Assembly: GCF_001625215.2 (NCBI RefSeq) | Contig: NC_030386.2 | Coordinates: forward strand, 24,088,545 to 24,152,544 | Direction: 5' to 3' | Origin: Daucus carota subsp. sativus | Lineage: Eukaryota; Streptophyta; Magnoliopsida; Apiales; Apiaceae | DNA: 64,000 bases | Part shown: positions 1-13,159 of the stretch, in pieces | How positions within the stretch are numbered: the first letter of the stretch is position 1 | Layout of the letters: each line of letters begins with the position of its first letter | Program-made: the position numbers and the translations under genes | Notes under the pieces: generated by a model | Databases searched by the model: none | The model's input: only the letters and a program-made list of their open reading frames with translations | Told to the model about the DNA's origin: nothing

Positions 1-334
1 TATGAAGGACAGTGCAAAGAATCAGACATCAACATCAGGCATAATATCATCTTCTTTTTTTTCTCATTTCCTTCTGATAAGCCTGAAAAGTCTAGTATTC
101 CCCCATGCTAGACATGTGAATGTAATCAATTGTAAACTAATCCTGTAGACAAGTTTAGCTTCTGATCTAACTGTGAAATTGACAATCTATGAAACCCCTC
201 CATAGAAGTCACTTCAATTACTGTTTGCAAAACATCCAAATACTCATTTCAATGAACATAAAACATTAAATTTGAATTTTGATATAGAAGGCATGGAAAA
301 ACTTTTCAAAACAGCAAGTGAATTCCAGAAAAAC

Positions 335-3300
335 CTGCGAATTGAGATTGCGCAACTGCCGAACTGCTTGTGGTGATCCATCCATAAAAACCAATGGACC
401 AGATAGCCCTACCCTTATATCCACCCGGTTTAGTTCAATATCCGTCAAATTTAATACCTGAATAAATTTTGAAGGTCAGCACCTAGAAGCTTTAAATTTC
501 TCAAGAGATGTTTAACAGACTAATAACCATATAGCATACTGTAAACAAATTAAACGGCTGATAATAACAGCAATCAATGTTCAGCTACTTTATGTGCCTT
601 ATCAAATTTACGAAATATCACTGTATATATTAAAGGCTTCCAATTAGTTCATCCACTAAGTAACACTATCTATATGTTGCACAGTGTTTAGAGGTAAAAT
701 CTTCGCCAGTAGTTTTATACATTTTTATAGCTTCTATTTATTTTTATAACATGTGCATCTATAAAATATATATTTGCATCTTAGCCGGAGAAAAGAGAAC
801 ATAATACTTATAAAATTTTACTAATACAATTATGGATAACTATGATACATCCCAATGTCACATCACCTTGGCATACAGTTAGATGCAAAATACAGCAAAG
901 CATATTCAGAATGGGACAGAGGTGAATAGAAAGCAAAACAAATATTTACTTCTTTTATACTTTGATACATAGCTAAATTTAAAATAAGTATGATCATATT
1001 CGTTTCCATTGTTTTATCCTACTGCTACTATTTTACAAATTCAAAAGTTTTAGCCATAAAAAATCTCAAAGTTATTCCATTTTTTGTTCCGCTATTACTA
1101 CAAATTTACCCAGTTTGAACTCTGAACTAATTGGCTCAACAGAAAGGCCAAATCAGAAAATGCGAGGAAGACTACTTTTCAACATGATAAAAATATGATT
1201 GATATATAAGCATCTAGCTACCTGGTAAGATAACAAATACGTGCCCAAATTTTACCTATTACTAAGCAATGCCGCGTATATAAAGTATGTCTCATGTGCC
1301 AGGATTATCTTTTAAACCCGTCCTTAAGTGAAGCTATTCCGACAAAGGTCCAAAGCTAAGTTACCCGGACTCGGGTACGGGTGTCGGATACGGGTGCGGA
1401 TCCAAGTTTCAGACTCTTAGTTTTTAAAAAATTAGGATTCGTGGATATGGATCCAAAATTGGACACGGGTGCGGGGATTCAGCATATAACCTTCACATAA
1501 GCGAAATTATACCTACTTTTGATACATTACATTTGTATATACGTGTCTTCTACCACATAAAGTAAACACCAAAGAAGCTTGATCCTTTGCAATGGTCATT
1601 CTAATTAAGCAAGTACCATAAAACTAAAAGCTTATGGCATTCTTGCCTTCATCAGACAACCTTCCCAGTGCCTTCTAATACAGATATGAAACAGAAAACC
1701 AGAATATTCTTGGAGCTTAGGTTCATCCTATGGTATTTTGTTGGCACGCACATAGTGGATGAACGCCTCAGTTAAATCAGCCTATTTAAATTTGGAACAG
1801 ACTCAGGGACTGTAAATGTCAAGGTTGTAGTTGATACTATGAGAACTGGGTGAAGATAAACAATTGTTTAGGGTTCTGTGGTGGCTACCTTATTACTCTC
1901 ATTTCAGAGTTCTTTCTAGATGTAGCCTAAAATTATAGAGGGCGCTATATAATACTTCTCCAAAGATACCTTCCTGTGTCTAGGACTAGGAGAGGAGCTC
2001 ATGATCAGTTAAACGGTCTAGGCATCCAGGATAGTTATGGGACATGTACAAACTAAATTAAAAAAAGCAAATTCACACTACACAGACATGAAGGAATTTT
2101 AACCTTTAAGTGTAAAGTGATTCTCCCATCATTTGAATCTGTCAAATGATATGCTTCAACATAGCAAGGATCACTGCTACCACTTAAAGTAGATGCACTT
2201 GGAGGGACCTTGAGTAGAGAAGAATCTATTCCTTTTGTCAATAAAAGAGTTAACTCGCTAGGATCCGGCCTCCATAATTCCAAAATCGCCTTGTGAACCA
2301 AACCTTCCAGCTTTCGATCCTGAGCTGCTGCTGGTTCATAAAACTGAACAGTTAGTTTGTGATGGCTGAATGGGTAGTCTCCTCTAGCTTCGCTAACTCC
2401 AGCCCACCTGAAACAAATAAAGACAACATGTGTAATTGTAGAAAAGAATTTTAATTTTTCCTAGTAGAATATACATCCAACATTTATCTGGATTATCAGG
2501 ATCAGATAAGACCATAAAATTAGACATTGAAAAGGAAAATTTGTTTTGTCAGGAACATAAGAATATTCCAAGTTCTACCCCAAAAATCCTCTATGCATGA
2601 CAAAGACACAGGCATTTACTACTAGCAAAAGAAGAAAGGAAGGGCACCTTAATGACAAATAATAATCATGCCACAGTACAGTATAAAAGCAGGCAATAAA
2701 CCAAAAAATGAGGAAGGAAATACAAACTCACTTGCTTTCTGGATGATTCAAAATATATTTTATTCTTTGTAATATCAAACGAGATTGATGCTTGTTGACA
2801 GAATCAGCCACCCCATCAGTCCTAAATTCTTCTAGCTCTTTAATCATCAACTGTCCTGCCCTAACATTACGTGACCCAAGACGTTGAGCACACAAAAGCA
2901 CAGCTTGAACATCCTGAAGCCTATTAGATGTAATTGCAGAAGAGTCGAGGTTAAACAAAACTTTATGCATATTTGAGATGATGATGTTTAGCGGATCCTC
3001 AGGGTCATCAGCAAGAAGTGGATCCAAACCTTCTAGATCAATGTGTTCAGCAATAACCCAAATAAGACGAGCACAAACTCTGGGAGTATTTACCTGCCAG
3101 ATGGTTGGTCAAATTAATATCATTAATAAGCATTTACCTTCCAGATGGTTGGTCAAATTTATATCATTAATAAGCAAACATATAGATAACAATATATACA
3201 AGCAGGTCGGCAATTAATCGGGACGAATATAGGCCAGATAGAACTTTTTCATAAATATAAGTAAAAGCATAAACCTGAGAATTAATTCCAAATTTCCAAC

Positions 3301-4739
3301 TGATATAGTGAAATTAAAAATAGCCAGTTTCTAAGAGGTTCAACTGATTTAAAATTATCAACTTGGAAGAATAACATAAGAACTTGCTTTTCCAGCTAAC
3401 TTTATAGTTTACCTCATTAAAGAAAATAGACATTAGTAGATGGTGGCAAGGGGTACATACAAATCTAGCTTCTAAAAATGTCGACCCCCATAAAGGTTGG
3501 ACCAGATTTCTTAAGACTACAATTTTTAGAAACCTTCGCGTGAAGAAATAAGGGATACTACGATACTGACATTTTTCCAGACACAGTGTTCTACAACAAA
3601 TTACGTCTGCTGCAGGATGAGAAATTACCTATACATGCGTTCCGAAAGATAAATACCTTTTTAACTTGCACCAGTTTGGTCAAATAAATAAATAATACTA
3701 CCAAACTTGTAGAGTGAAGACAGGCGAGGTAATTACAGAGTCCCAACTGTTTAGCATTTCAATTACAACTAGAAGACAATACTTTACCAACACAGGCACC
3801 CTAATATTATGAAGTACCTTACAACTAAAAAATCTTAGCTAGGAATATCAGCTTATTGGAACATTTAACGTATGGAAGGCCACTAACCTCGCGCAAAGCT
3901 TGGATAAGTTCACGTTGCAAATTCTGTAGGCGTGTCTCGTTTAGGATCTGATCTTGAGAAGCACCATCTTTTACTCTCTTAACACCTCCCCTTGTATCAT
4001 AAATATGGCAAAGCCTAACTAGCAACTTCAAGTAGCAATCAACCGCATATGTTCTACCCTCGCAGTCCCATTTTACACAGGGTCTACACACTTCCACCAC
4101 CTCCAAAGCCGGCTCAGTCCAATTTAAAGCACCGTAACCAGTTCCATATGCCAATGCTCCAATTACTCGGCTCTCCATACCTGAACTCTTCTGTTCAGGC
4201 AATGGCAAGGATAGCTGAAAGCAGCTTTCTACCAATGTTGCGACTAGTTCTTCTCTAAATAAACTTTTGCTGGATACATTATTAAGATCGTCTTTAATCA
4301 TAACATCTTCAAATAGTGAAGCAATATCTGTCCCTTGAAGAGGTTTTTGTCCTCTGCGGACGTTTTCTTTTGCGAAAAGATCAACACAAAGAGCAGTTCT
4401 ACATATGCATGCTAAAGCGTGCATGCGGTCTGATTCTGCCCTTAAATTTTTCACCATGAGAAGCAATCTTTTGAATAAGGAAACCTGTGGTAATAATGCT
4501 CAAATTGTCAAGCAGCTACATTAAAAAAATTAACATTGTAATCTATGTATGTGCAAGGATGTAATATGATTTTATGAATCTTATTAGTCTTAGAGCTCGT
4601 TTGGGTAAACTTAAAATAATGTCTTGTGACTTGAAGTGGTTTAATATGATAAGTTGGCAACGAAAATTTTAAATTAATATTTGTTGAAGTAATTTTACAA
4701 TATACGTAACTTATGAGTTATTAGGAATGTAATAAAAAA

Positions 4740-4831
<92 letters not shown>

Positions 4832-6923
4832 ATATAATACAGTGTTCATTTGAATGATGACATATATTTTTTTATTTTTTATTTTGTAAGGATGACGTAT
4901 ATTTTTTTAATCATATAGAATTATTTTAAAAAAAAAAACATGTTGGAAAAAGTACCTCATATTAACTTATGGCTTAAGCTGTTTTAACTTTAAGTCAATT
5001 TCAAACTTGTTAAACAAACCAACATTTTCCAACTCAAAGTCGAAATGGCTTTAAGCCCGGGACCATAAGTCTGGCCAAACAGGCTCTTATATATGTATCA
5101 TATAGTCCTTAAGCTTGATCCAGCAAAAACACTCAACCAGAATTCAAGAGCAGAAAAGATATTCAACATTATCAATTTTCTCATATAGGCTATAGTAAGT
5201 CATATGTATGTATCAAACTAATTGTAAGGAGCTCCAACATTATTTCCAATATTTTTACAGCAATTTCTTCAATTTTTCCCTTTTCAATATTTTCAGTTGG
5301 GGGACAAGGTAATGTATAAGATGGTCCCCTCCACAAGTTGCAAAGAGGATGTAACAAGATTATGCATCTATATACCCAATTTGATAACTATAATATAGAA
5401 ATTACTTCAAGATCCAAACTAATTATATAAGCAATTTCTGACACTACTAAGCAACTGGAAGCTTAGCAAAGTCCTGTGCTGAAGGAAAGAAACACATCTT
5501 AGCGCCAATGATTCAGTAGTCATATCTACATTTTACATGAGATAATCACAGTGGAAAGTAAAAAATAATCGTCCAATGTGCATATTAGGACCTACAGTAT
5601 AGGACAAGAACAAGAAACTATATTGACAAATAAATATAGAGCATGTCAACTGGAAAAAAATGATTAGTGATAAAACAGTAAATTACTTAATATATACTCA
5701 CAAAACTAACACAGCTAAATTAAGACTGTATAGAATATAGATCTCTACCCATTTCTAAAGATTGAAAAGTAGGATAAAGAGACACATACCTGCATACTAA
5801 GATCAAGAAGATGTAAATTGGTAACAACAGCTCTGACAATGCTTTCTCTGGCAGACGAAAATTCTTGTCTGTCCCACAACGTGAGAATGGCAATTATAGA
5901 CGCAGAAGCCCATTCAGGCTTCCCTCCAGGTACATCGGCCAGGTACAACATATTAAGCCCCACTTCAAAAATCAAAGCAGGATCCAGAGAAGAATTCAAA
6001 AACGGTGCCAGATGTGAAACAACATCCGACACTCCAAGAAATCGCTCTGCATTACTAGCCTCTGAAGCTTTAACTTCACTATTTTTTGTACCGGAAGACT
6101 TGTAAAGCTTCCGAATCACATCCAACGAACCTGAAGCAACAGCTTTCACTCCATAAACCAACGGATAAACTGTTGCCCTAAAATTCTCAACTGGCAGAAT
6201 AACTGACCTCGCCATCAATGCATTCCTCTTCCTCCACACAAAATCCACCATCCACGAAACCCAATTCGACCTAATGGCAACTGAATTCTCACTATCGACA
6301 AGCTTATCACCTGCTAACCTACTCATCCTCTTACTCTCAAACTCCTGAAACAACCTCCCAACCGACTCAAACGCGACTTTCGAAACAACATCCGACTTAT
6401 CCAACATATTCTCCCCAATTCTCTTCCACCAATTCGAAACCCTATCCAACAAACTAATATTATTCTCACACAAAATCACCAAATCATCTCTCGCCAACAC
6501 ACACCCCAAAGTCTCCGTAATCGAAAACCTCAAATTATCACTAACCGAATCAAAACAACTAGAAATCTCCTTATTGCAATCAGTAATCAGCTTACCGAGC
6601 CGGTGCGAGGGAATAGCAGCGAGAATAGAAACCGCAGCGGCGGAAACATCGGGATCGGGGAAGTCGAGATCGGTGCGGATCCCGACGCAAACAGTCTCCC
6701 AGAGATCGGAGGTGAGGCGAGTGGATCGGATGAGATCAAACGCGAGTTTTTTGGAGACGGCGGAGGCGGGAGAAGCGATGACTTCCTCGACGGCGGACTT
6801 GGCGATGACGGAGATGTCGCGCCCGGCGGCGGATTGCTGGAGGGCTTGGAGAAGTGCGCCGGACTGACGGAGAGCGTCGTTTGATCGGAGATCGGCTTGG
6901 ATTTGTGCGAACAGTATGTCCAT
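335..6923 (-). CDS. TPLATE: TPLATE, endocytic TSET/TPLATE-complex subunit (3' part outside window)
   Basis: Coding exons on the minus strand are 6923-5790, 4484-3888, 3093-2732, 2407-2104 and 457-335. All have GT-AG borders and the frame stays open across every join, giving about 840 residues of a protein normally near 1160-1180. The start is the ATG at 6923-6921. The N-terminus (MDILFAQIQADLRSNDALRQ) and later blocks such as RLQDVQAVLL and NRVDIRVGLSG are recognisably TPLATE. The family is an adaptin-like subunit of the plasma-membrane TPLATE/TSET complex, which works with AP-2 and clathrin in plant endocytosis and cytokinesis. The visible part is the alpha-solenoid trunk plus the start of the appendage; the C-terminal appendage and acidic tail lie left of position 1. 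The last visible exon ends at 335 in a GT donor, so 1-334 is intron. No frame break is visible. Confidence 0.96.
3091..3178. repeat. 44-bp tandem duplication at a TPLATE splice acceptor
   Basis: Two near-identical 44-bp units start at 3091 and 3135. The first contains the 3' splice site used for the exon ending at 3093 (CTGGCAG before GTAAAT on the minus strand). The second has the same context with CTGGAAG, so an AG and the first six exon bases are duplicated inside the intron. Confidence 0.85.
4592..5087. mobile_element. MITE in TPLATE intron 1 (CGTTTGG-terminal family)
   Basis: Ends are inverted repeats: AGAGCTCGTTTGGG on the left and the complement of AGAGCCTGTTTGGCC on the right. Subterminal parts (AACTTAAAATAA, AAGTGG) resemble several other elements in this window. 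The core holds a long AAT microsatellite at about 4740-4829. No coding capacity is visible, and the superfamily is not settled because the target duplication is unclear. Confidence 0.55.
4740..4829. repeat. (AAT)n microsatellite
   Basis: About 30 uninterrupted AAT units, lying inside TPLATE intron 1 and inside a MITE-like element. Confidence 0.97.
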
Positions 6924-7787
6924 TTCAGTAGTAGTAGTCTTGGAGATCTTGTGTAAGTAGCGTGTGTGTATAAGAAATTGATTAGAGTTGAATGAAGGTT
7001 AGAAGAAGCTTGAAAGCAGAGTGAGATTCATTAGAAATGGAGGAGACTGTTATTACTGGCTCGTTATTTTTGCTTCTCTCTCGTGTTATGTCAGTTGGAT
7101 ATGGGTAACCCGTTTCAGTTTCAGGAATTATGAAACTCTTTTTCTTTTTGGTAATTGGGATTTTAACGTCCTACACATGTTTGGTAAAAAATCTCAATAA
7201 TTCAATTAGTATTGTTGTTTTTAAGTTGATACTCATGAAATTTGATGAATATCAACCTTATAATTGTTTATATGATGAAATTTATAAATTATTTAACTTT
7301 TTGTTTCAGGATATGACATTTTTCTATTAAAATTTTCACTCGGGAAGTAGTTAAGAGATGAGATTAAGTTGGATTTGTATCAAGAATATAGTTTCGTCAA
7401 CACACGATTAAGCGATTTTTGTTGGGTTTACTATGCTAGTATTGATTTTATTATTATTATTATTGTTATTATTATTATTATTATATATATTAACATTTTT
7501 TTCATTGTGTCAATTTTTTTTGTATTTATTATACACGCTGGGCTAAAATTAAAGTTGTGGGGACTTTGACAATATCTTTATCAAGATTATAACAGAAATT
7601 AGTTTTCATAATCTTCTCGAGAATTTCTTATTCTGTGAATGAATGGTTTTCATTAAGTTCGGAAGAAGTTTTTTTAACATACATACCTTGACATGTTTTT
7701 GAAATTTTAGGTGTAATTTGATAGTCACTTACTCACTTGAACAAATCATATAACTTATTCGTCTAATTTTTTGTTTTCACTTTAGGA
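6924..7787. other. TPLATE upstream region and AT-rich spacer
   Basis: The TPLATE 5' leader and promoter must lie in the first few hundred bases, but no TATA box or start site can be picked with confidence. The remainder is AT-rich with ATT runs near 7446-7490. The short open frames here look like chance. Confidence 0.4.
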
Positions 7788-8537
7788 ATTTTTTTTTTTT
7801 TTTGATAAGTTAAAATTTTCATTAATAATAAGCCCGTGATCCTTACATATCCAATAGATTAATAGGGGAGGATCTAATCAAGATTAACTTGATTCAAAAG
7901 AAAATTAGGACATACTACAAAGGTATGAACTGGATGAGACTCCTACCATCAAAAGACCACTTAAACAACTTAAACATACTTAAAATTAACTTAATTAAGC
8001 TTAAATATTTAATCATGAGAACCCTAACGAGATCATGCGCCAACACCAGCAGAATGTCTTCCCTTTCAATCGATGTCCAAAAGATTTGCCGGTTCATCTG
8101 CTATTTCTTCACCATCGTTGCTGTCACTTTCTTCATCCTCCACCATCCATTCCTCCACTTGCTGCTGCTAAGCCAGGTATTCATTTTCATCAAGCACCAT
8201 GAACTAGCCTCCAATGAAACCCAGACCCATGTCCAGATGCCAGATTTCAGATACCCTTCCAAACGTCCCATAAACCCTAACTGCTCTTGTCCTAGTAGCA
8301 GCACCATGCTCAGAAAGATATCTAGCCAACCGCTTCTGGCTCTCCACAATCCTACGCCTCCTCAAGAGCAGATTTGGGTCTGTACGCCTCTGGTCCAGTT
8401 GCTGGATGACCCTGGAGTGCCTGGGATCGATGAACCAGCGCCAATCCACCCATTTCCGGAGTGCATCAGCTGATTCCGTCTCCAGTTCCACAGCATTTTC
8501 CTGATTTTGTGAGCGAGCTGAAGCCCTAACAAGAGAG
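7788..8537 (-). mobile_element. Retroposed sequence with poly(A) tail and target duplication
   Basis: Read on the minus strand, a roughly 750-bp block with clearly higher GC than its surroundings ends in a short A-rich 3' region (TTAATGAAAATTTTAAC) and a run of about 17 A (T run at 7788-7804). It is flanked by CACTTTAGGA (7778-7787) and CACTTTAAGA (8538-8547), a 10-bp duplication with one mismatch. The minus strand has an open stretch of about 95 codons (8491-8204), rich in Arg and Leu, followed by stops and frame changes. I do not recognise the protein. The structure fits an L1-type retroposition product: either a 5'-truncated LINE or a processed pseudogene. Confidence 0.6.
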
Positions 8538-8547
8538 CACTTTAAGA

Positions 8548-10392
8548 GTATAGTTTCATACTAATCAAAACCTACATCTACCTTTTAATCAGCAGAATGG
8601 TTATCATTGTATGTTTTGACGCGATGTTGTGAGTTCTTATAAGCCCTCTGATCTTAAGTTTATTATTAAAAAAAACATCAAGCTTGACCAATGTTAATCT
8701 TATATGGCTTAACAATTTCTTTAGTGATGAGTAGTAAATTAGTATCTAGATTAAAAAAGTTGAATTCAACTCTTCAAAAAAATTGAATTCTATCTTAATT
8801 ATCCAATCACTTTCCTTCAACAAAAAATACTCATCCATGCTGATTCTTCAGCAAGTTGTCATATTTATCCATTCACATGTTATAGTCTTTGTTTATCTTG
8901 ATTTGCTTGGATCTGTGACATTATATATGTATCAGATTGTCTAATCTTATTACAATTGAAGTGTCTGGCTTTAAATCTATTTAGCATCCTAGTTTTATAG
9001 CCATATTCGACTTCGCTTCCAATCTTGGATGAACCATCATTTTCAAATATAGCCAGCTTTACCTTCTAGTTTAAAGTTCTTCTTGTCTTGAACCTGATGT
9101 TATTGATGTTATAGAATTTTCATGTTATATAAGTCATTTTCTTGTTGTTTTATTATCCAACACACTCTAGACGTAGAAATTTTTGTCTTAAACATGTGTC
9201 GAGTTTAATGTCATCTTATCTTCACCACCACCCTCCTATGTGGCTTTCTCAACCTTGATCTGGAATGGGAGCATCTTCAATTTGGAGTGGATTTTAAATT
9301 ATGTATATGAATATGAGAGTTAATTTTACAGTCACATGTGATACAATAGATTCTTGTAAATATATGTGAATCTTAAACTAGCGGTTTGAATATAAAATAT
9401 AGATGATTGAAGATGCTTGTACACTCAAGATGAAACTAACGGTCTAATTATTTTAAATCTTATTTATTTTTAGATTTTTGCGTATTTCTATATACAAAGA
9501 GTGATTTATAATATACTTTTCATCATTGTTTATTTAACTTGATTAAAATTTAAAGTTATTAATACTTAATAACTAAAATTTGTCGTCGTGCAAGCGAATT
9601 AATATACACTTGTTACAATATGTATTCTTGTTGTATTAAGATTATAAAACCGCTATCATCACGATTGTGGGATTAAAAGTTAATAAATTGCTCGATCGCA
9701 TAAACAAATAAAGACAACAAGCGAAAAAGTGTGATGATCTATTTTGGTGAGGAATTGTTGAGCACTTATTGCTTTATTTCTTTAACTTCACTAAATTAGG
9801 TTTAGGAATCTAGTTAGCTATGTTTTTCAATATTGTAAAAGGCGAAAATCAAATCTGGCGATTGAATGCACAATCCAGGGATTTATTGAAATTAATTAAA
9901 TATTATATTATTTGAAATTATATATAATTATATCTCATATATTTGTAAATTCAAAATAGAATAAATTTATAATATCACAAAATATTTCTTATTATATATA
10001 TAACATATATCATCAATAAATCCAAAACAAATAAAATCACTTCAGTAACAAAATAATATACGTATTTTTAAGTTATCGCATAGAACACAACATCTTTTTT
10101 GTTTTTCATTTTAATTAAAATAGTTTTAAATATTTAAAATAAAATTTAAAATTTTATAATTGACCGATTATACCGACTTCTGATTGAATAACCTGATATT
10201 TGACCAATTTTTCGGAAACTAATTTCTTGACTCAATTCAGACTTAAATGAGACGAAATCCGTTTGAACGCGATTAATCATTAAATTTTAGAATATATATG
10301 TGTTATTATTATACACAAACAACGTGTTAGATAAAGTAAATATTATAAATAAAAGATATTTGTTAGTGAAGAAAAGTTAAAAATACATAATT
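8548..10392. other. AT-rich intergenic DNA
   Basis: No gene, RNA or clear repeat structure is visible. All open frames are short and of low complexity. Confidence 0.45.
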
Positions 10393-11999
10393 GCTAAATG
10401 CAATTCAAAATTGCTTAATGCAGTTCGCCTAAATTACTATTTAATCCTTGTAGAGTATGATGGTATGCATGGATGTCGGCATTAATTGCTCACATCATTT
10501 TCATTCATGTGCACGGAGACCTGTATTCATTGGAAGTTGGGACCATTTGTTCTCGCTTTACCTGCTACTCCGTATATTGAAAAAAAAAATATTCACATAA
10601 TCCGTATTGAACTTTTTAATTTATTCATGTTTATTTTTATTGATAATTTTGTAAGAGTAAATGAAGTTTCATTCTTTACTTTTGGTTATACGAGGTGTTA
10701 ATTTTTAGTCTAATAATAAGGGTATTATGTTAATTATCTTTTTATGAATCATCATTAGTTACATGTATTAACCAAGAAACAATTTTTTTTATTTATATAA
10801 TCAAATCACATAAGTGAAGTCATTCAAAATATAATATAAAATATACAAAGAGTATGAAAGATGAATATGAAAATAAATTTAAGGACTTACATTGTCTATA
10901 TTCATAATATTAGATTAGATGAATCGTTTAAAATATCTATAATTTTTAATTAAAAATGTATTTTTGTATTTGTGATAAGTCATTTTTTAAAAAATAATGT
11001 ATAGATTATGATGTATAGTACTGAATACTTTCTCCATCCCAAATTAGATGAGCTAGTTGACTTTGAGCACATAACTATAACTTAAGATGCATTGACCGTC
11101 TAGTTCCCAAATTTATTTTTTTAATTTTTAGTTTATAAACGAAAATTTCATATTTAAATTTTTATTTGCAACAATAAAATTTTAAAAAATAAGTAATGTA
11201 GCTATGCGGTCAATGGACTTTAAGGCACGTGCCTAAAGTCAACGAGTTCATCTAATTTGGGATGAAGGAATATTTGTTTGGTATTTTTTTTGACAGAATT
11301 TGTTTGGTACTTTTAATAATATATATTTTATTAAAATATTTTTTGCAAATATTTGTTGTTATTAGCGCAGTCCTTAATGTACAAATTTCAGAAGACAAAT
11401 TAGCTTTTTAAAAAACTGGACTTGGAATTTATTATAATATCATGTAAATTAATGAAAATTTTAATCTTTTTCATATAAAATTATAAAAATTATATATTGT
11501 GAAATGGAGGTATATTTAACATTTTAATCTAATATTAATTTTGGGAAATGACTTGTCACAAATACAAAATTGAAGTTTTAATCAAAAATTTATAGCTATT
11601 TTAAACTATTTACCTATGTAATGTACCTAAAATGAAGCTAATGTCAATTCATAAAAAGTAATTAAAAATAGTATATTTTTTATCAGACTAAAAATTAAAA
11701 TTTCATATAACCAAACGTAAGGAATGGAACTTAATTTACTTTTACAAATTATCAATAAAAACAAAAGTGAATAAAAAAATACACATAATGAGAATATGTT
11801 TTTAATATAACAATGGTACGAGAACAAATGTCTTTCAAATAAACAAAATGAGAACCGTCTGCGCGAATCAGAACGGGGTGAGTAAATGCTCACATTAATG
11901 CTACTCAGTTCTTATGTACATGTCTACAATCACACATGGATTAAACAGTAATTTTCCTGAACTGCACTAAGCAATTTTGAATTGCATAGTGATTTAGCA
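10393..11999. mobile_element. Long-terminal-inverted-repeat element (about 1.6 kb), possibly MULE-like
   Basis: A left arm near 10393-10520 and a right arm near 11880-11999 are inverted copies. They share GCAATTCAAAATTGCTTA, TGCAGTTC and TTTAATCC, in the same order, over roughly 100 bp. No transposase frame remains between them, and a Stowaway-like MITE sits inside at 11028-11270. Long arms and no coding suggest a non-autonomous Mutator-like element, but I could not find a convincing 9-bp target duplication. Confidence 0.5.
11028..11270. mobile_element. Stowaway-like MITE, 243 bp
   Basis: Inverted ends CTTTCTCCATCCCAAATTAG and the complement of CTAATTTGGGATGAAGGAA are flanked by TA on both sides (11026-11027 and 11271-11272), the Tc1/mariner-type duplication. 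A second copy of the same family lies at 35847-36081. Confidence 0.8.
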
Positions 12000-12329
12000 T
12001 AAGATTTAGCACATGAGCTCCAATAGTACTCCCTATATTCATTCCCTATTATTATAATAATATTAAATTTAAACAACTTTGGTGTGGAGGAGAGAGGGAA
12101 ATGATGTGGAAAAGAAAGAGAAATGAATATTTTAATGATAAAAATAGTTTAGGAGTGGCTAGCATATTCTAAAAATAGGGAAGGGGAAGCTTGTGCTAGT
12201 GATTTAGCACATCACTAGCATAGTGTTGGAGTGCAATTTTATCCCATATTCCTTATTTTTGGATTTAAGACTTGATTTAGCACACCTATTGTACTTGGTC
12301 TAAAAATATATACACACGGAGTCACGGAG

Positions 12330-13111
12330 TATATTAAAAGGAAATGCCGAGGGGGAGAAGTGGAGTATATACAAAACCCATCCCGTACATCCCCACTCTT
12401 AAAAACACTTCAACAATAAATTTCGTCTCTTTAGCAACGAAAGATAGAAAGGATAGAGATACAGATACATATACATACGGGGTATTCATACTGCTGCTCT
12501 GCTCGCGATCCATTTTGCCGCCTTCTTACATCTCTCTTCTTCTCAGGGTTTCGTCTCTCTCCACCACTCTCTCTCTCTCTATATATTATATATATTTGTT
12601 TTCGTTCTCTATTTGATTGAATTGATAGCCGTGTGATCTAGGGTTTTTTATATTTTTCGTTTCCAATTCAATTTTCAATTTGACTGTGTGCGTGCGTATA
12701 TACAAAAATAAATACGAGAATCTTGATCGGTTAGTTGTATTTGTACTGGATTGATCACGAGAAGCCAATTGGGGCTGGGTTTCTCTCCTCTTCTGCCTCT
12801 CTTGGCAACTCAAGGTTAGGCGTTTATTTAATCTCACTTGTATTTATTACGATTGTTGTGCTTCTTTCTAATGGGGCCAATTATGATATTACAATTTGTG
12901 ATTTTGAATAATTTCGAGGGACTAGATACAATTTTTTCGGATTTTCAAAGCAACTTTGCTTGTTAGGCTATGAGTAGATTTTCAAAGAAAATTATATGGT
13001 TTATTGATGTATATGTAATGATGGGTATGAAAATTTATTACAAGAAATTAAATAGAGATTTATGTGGTAAAATTGGGTTTTAAACTACGTTCATGTGTAT
13101 GTATGGACCAG
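12330..13111 (+). promoter_or_regulatory. GTE8-like gene leader: 5' UTR exon and 5' UTR intron
   Basis: The stretch to about 12814 looks like a plant leader: CT-rich tracts near 12560-12580, a polypyrimidine block at 12780-12800 and no long open frame. CTCAAG followed by GTTAGG at 12815 is a good donor, and an AG at 13110-13111 is a plausible acceptor 48 bases before the start codon. The transcription start is uncertain. Confidence 0.45.
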
Positions 13112-13159
13112 TACAAGTAGCCCGGTGAATAGAACTTGGGTTCATTGGGTGGATACGGT

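Noticed and set aside
1360..1480. A tandem array of GGGTACGGGTGTCGG-like motifs
   Set aside because: The motif recurs only a few times and irregularly; it looks like a transposon scrap in a TPLATE intron, not a satellite array.
4740..4829. A CRISPR-like or regulatory repeat array
   Set aside because: It is a simple AAT microsatellite, and this is eukaryotic nuclear DNA.
6574..6884. Open frames on the plus strand opposite TPLATE exon 1
   Set aside because: They are antisense shadows of a GC-rich coding exon and have no features of their own.
13136..13159. An upstream in-frame extension of the GTE8-like protein
   Set aside because: It begins with TTG, not ATG; the first ATG in frame is 13160 and fits the family's N-terminus.
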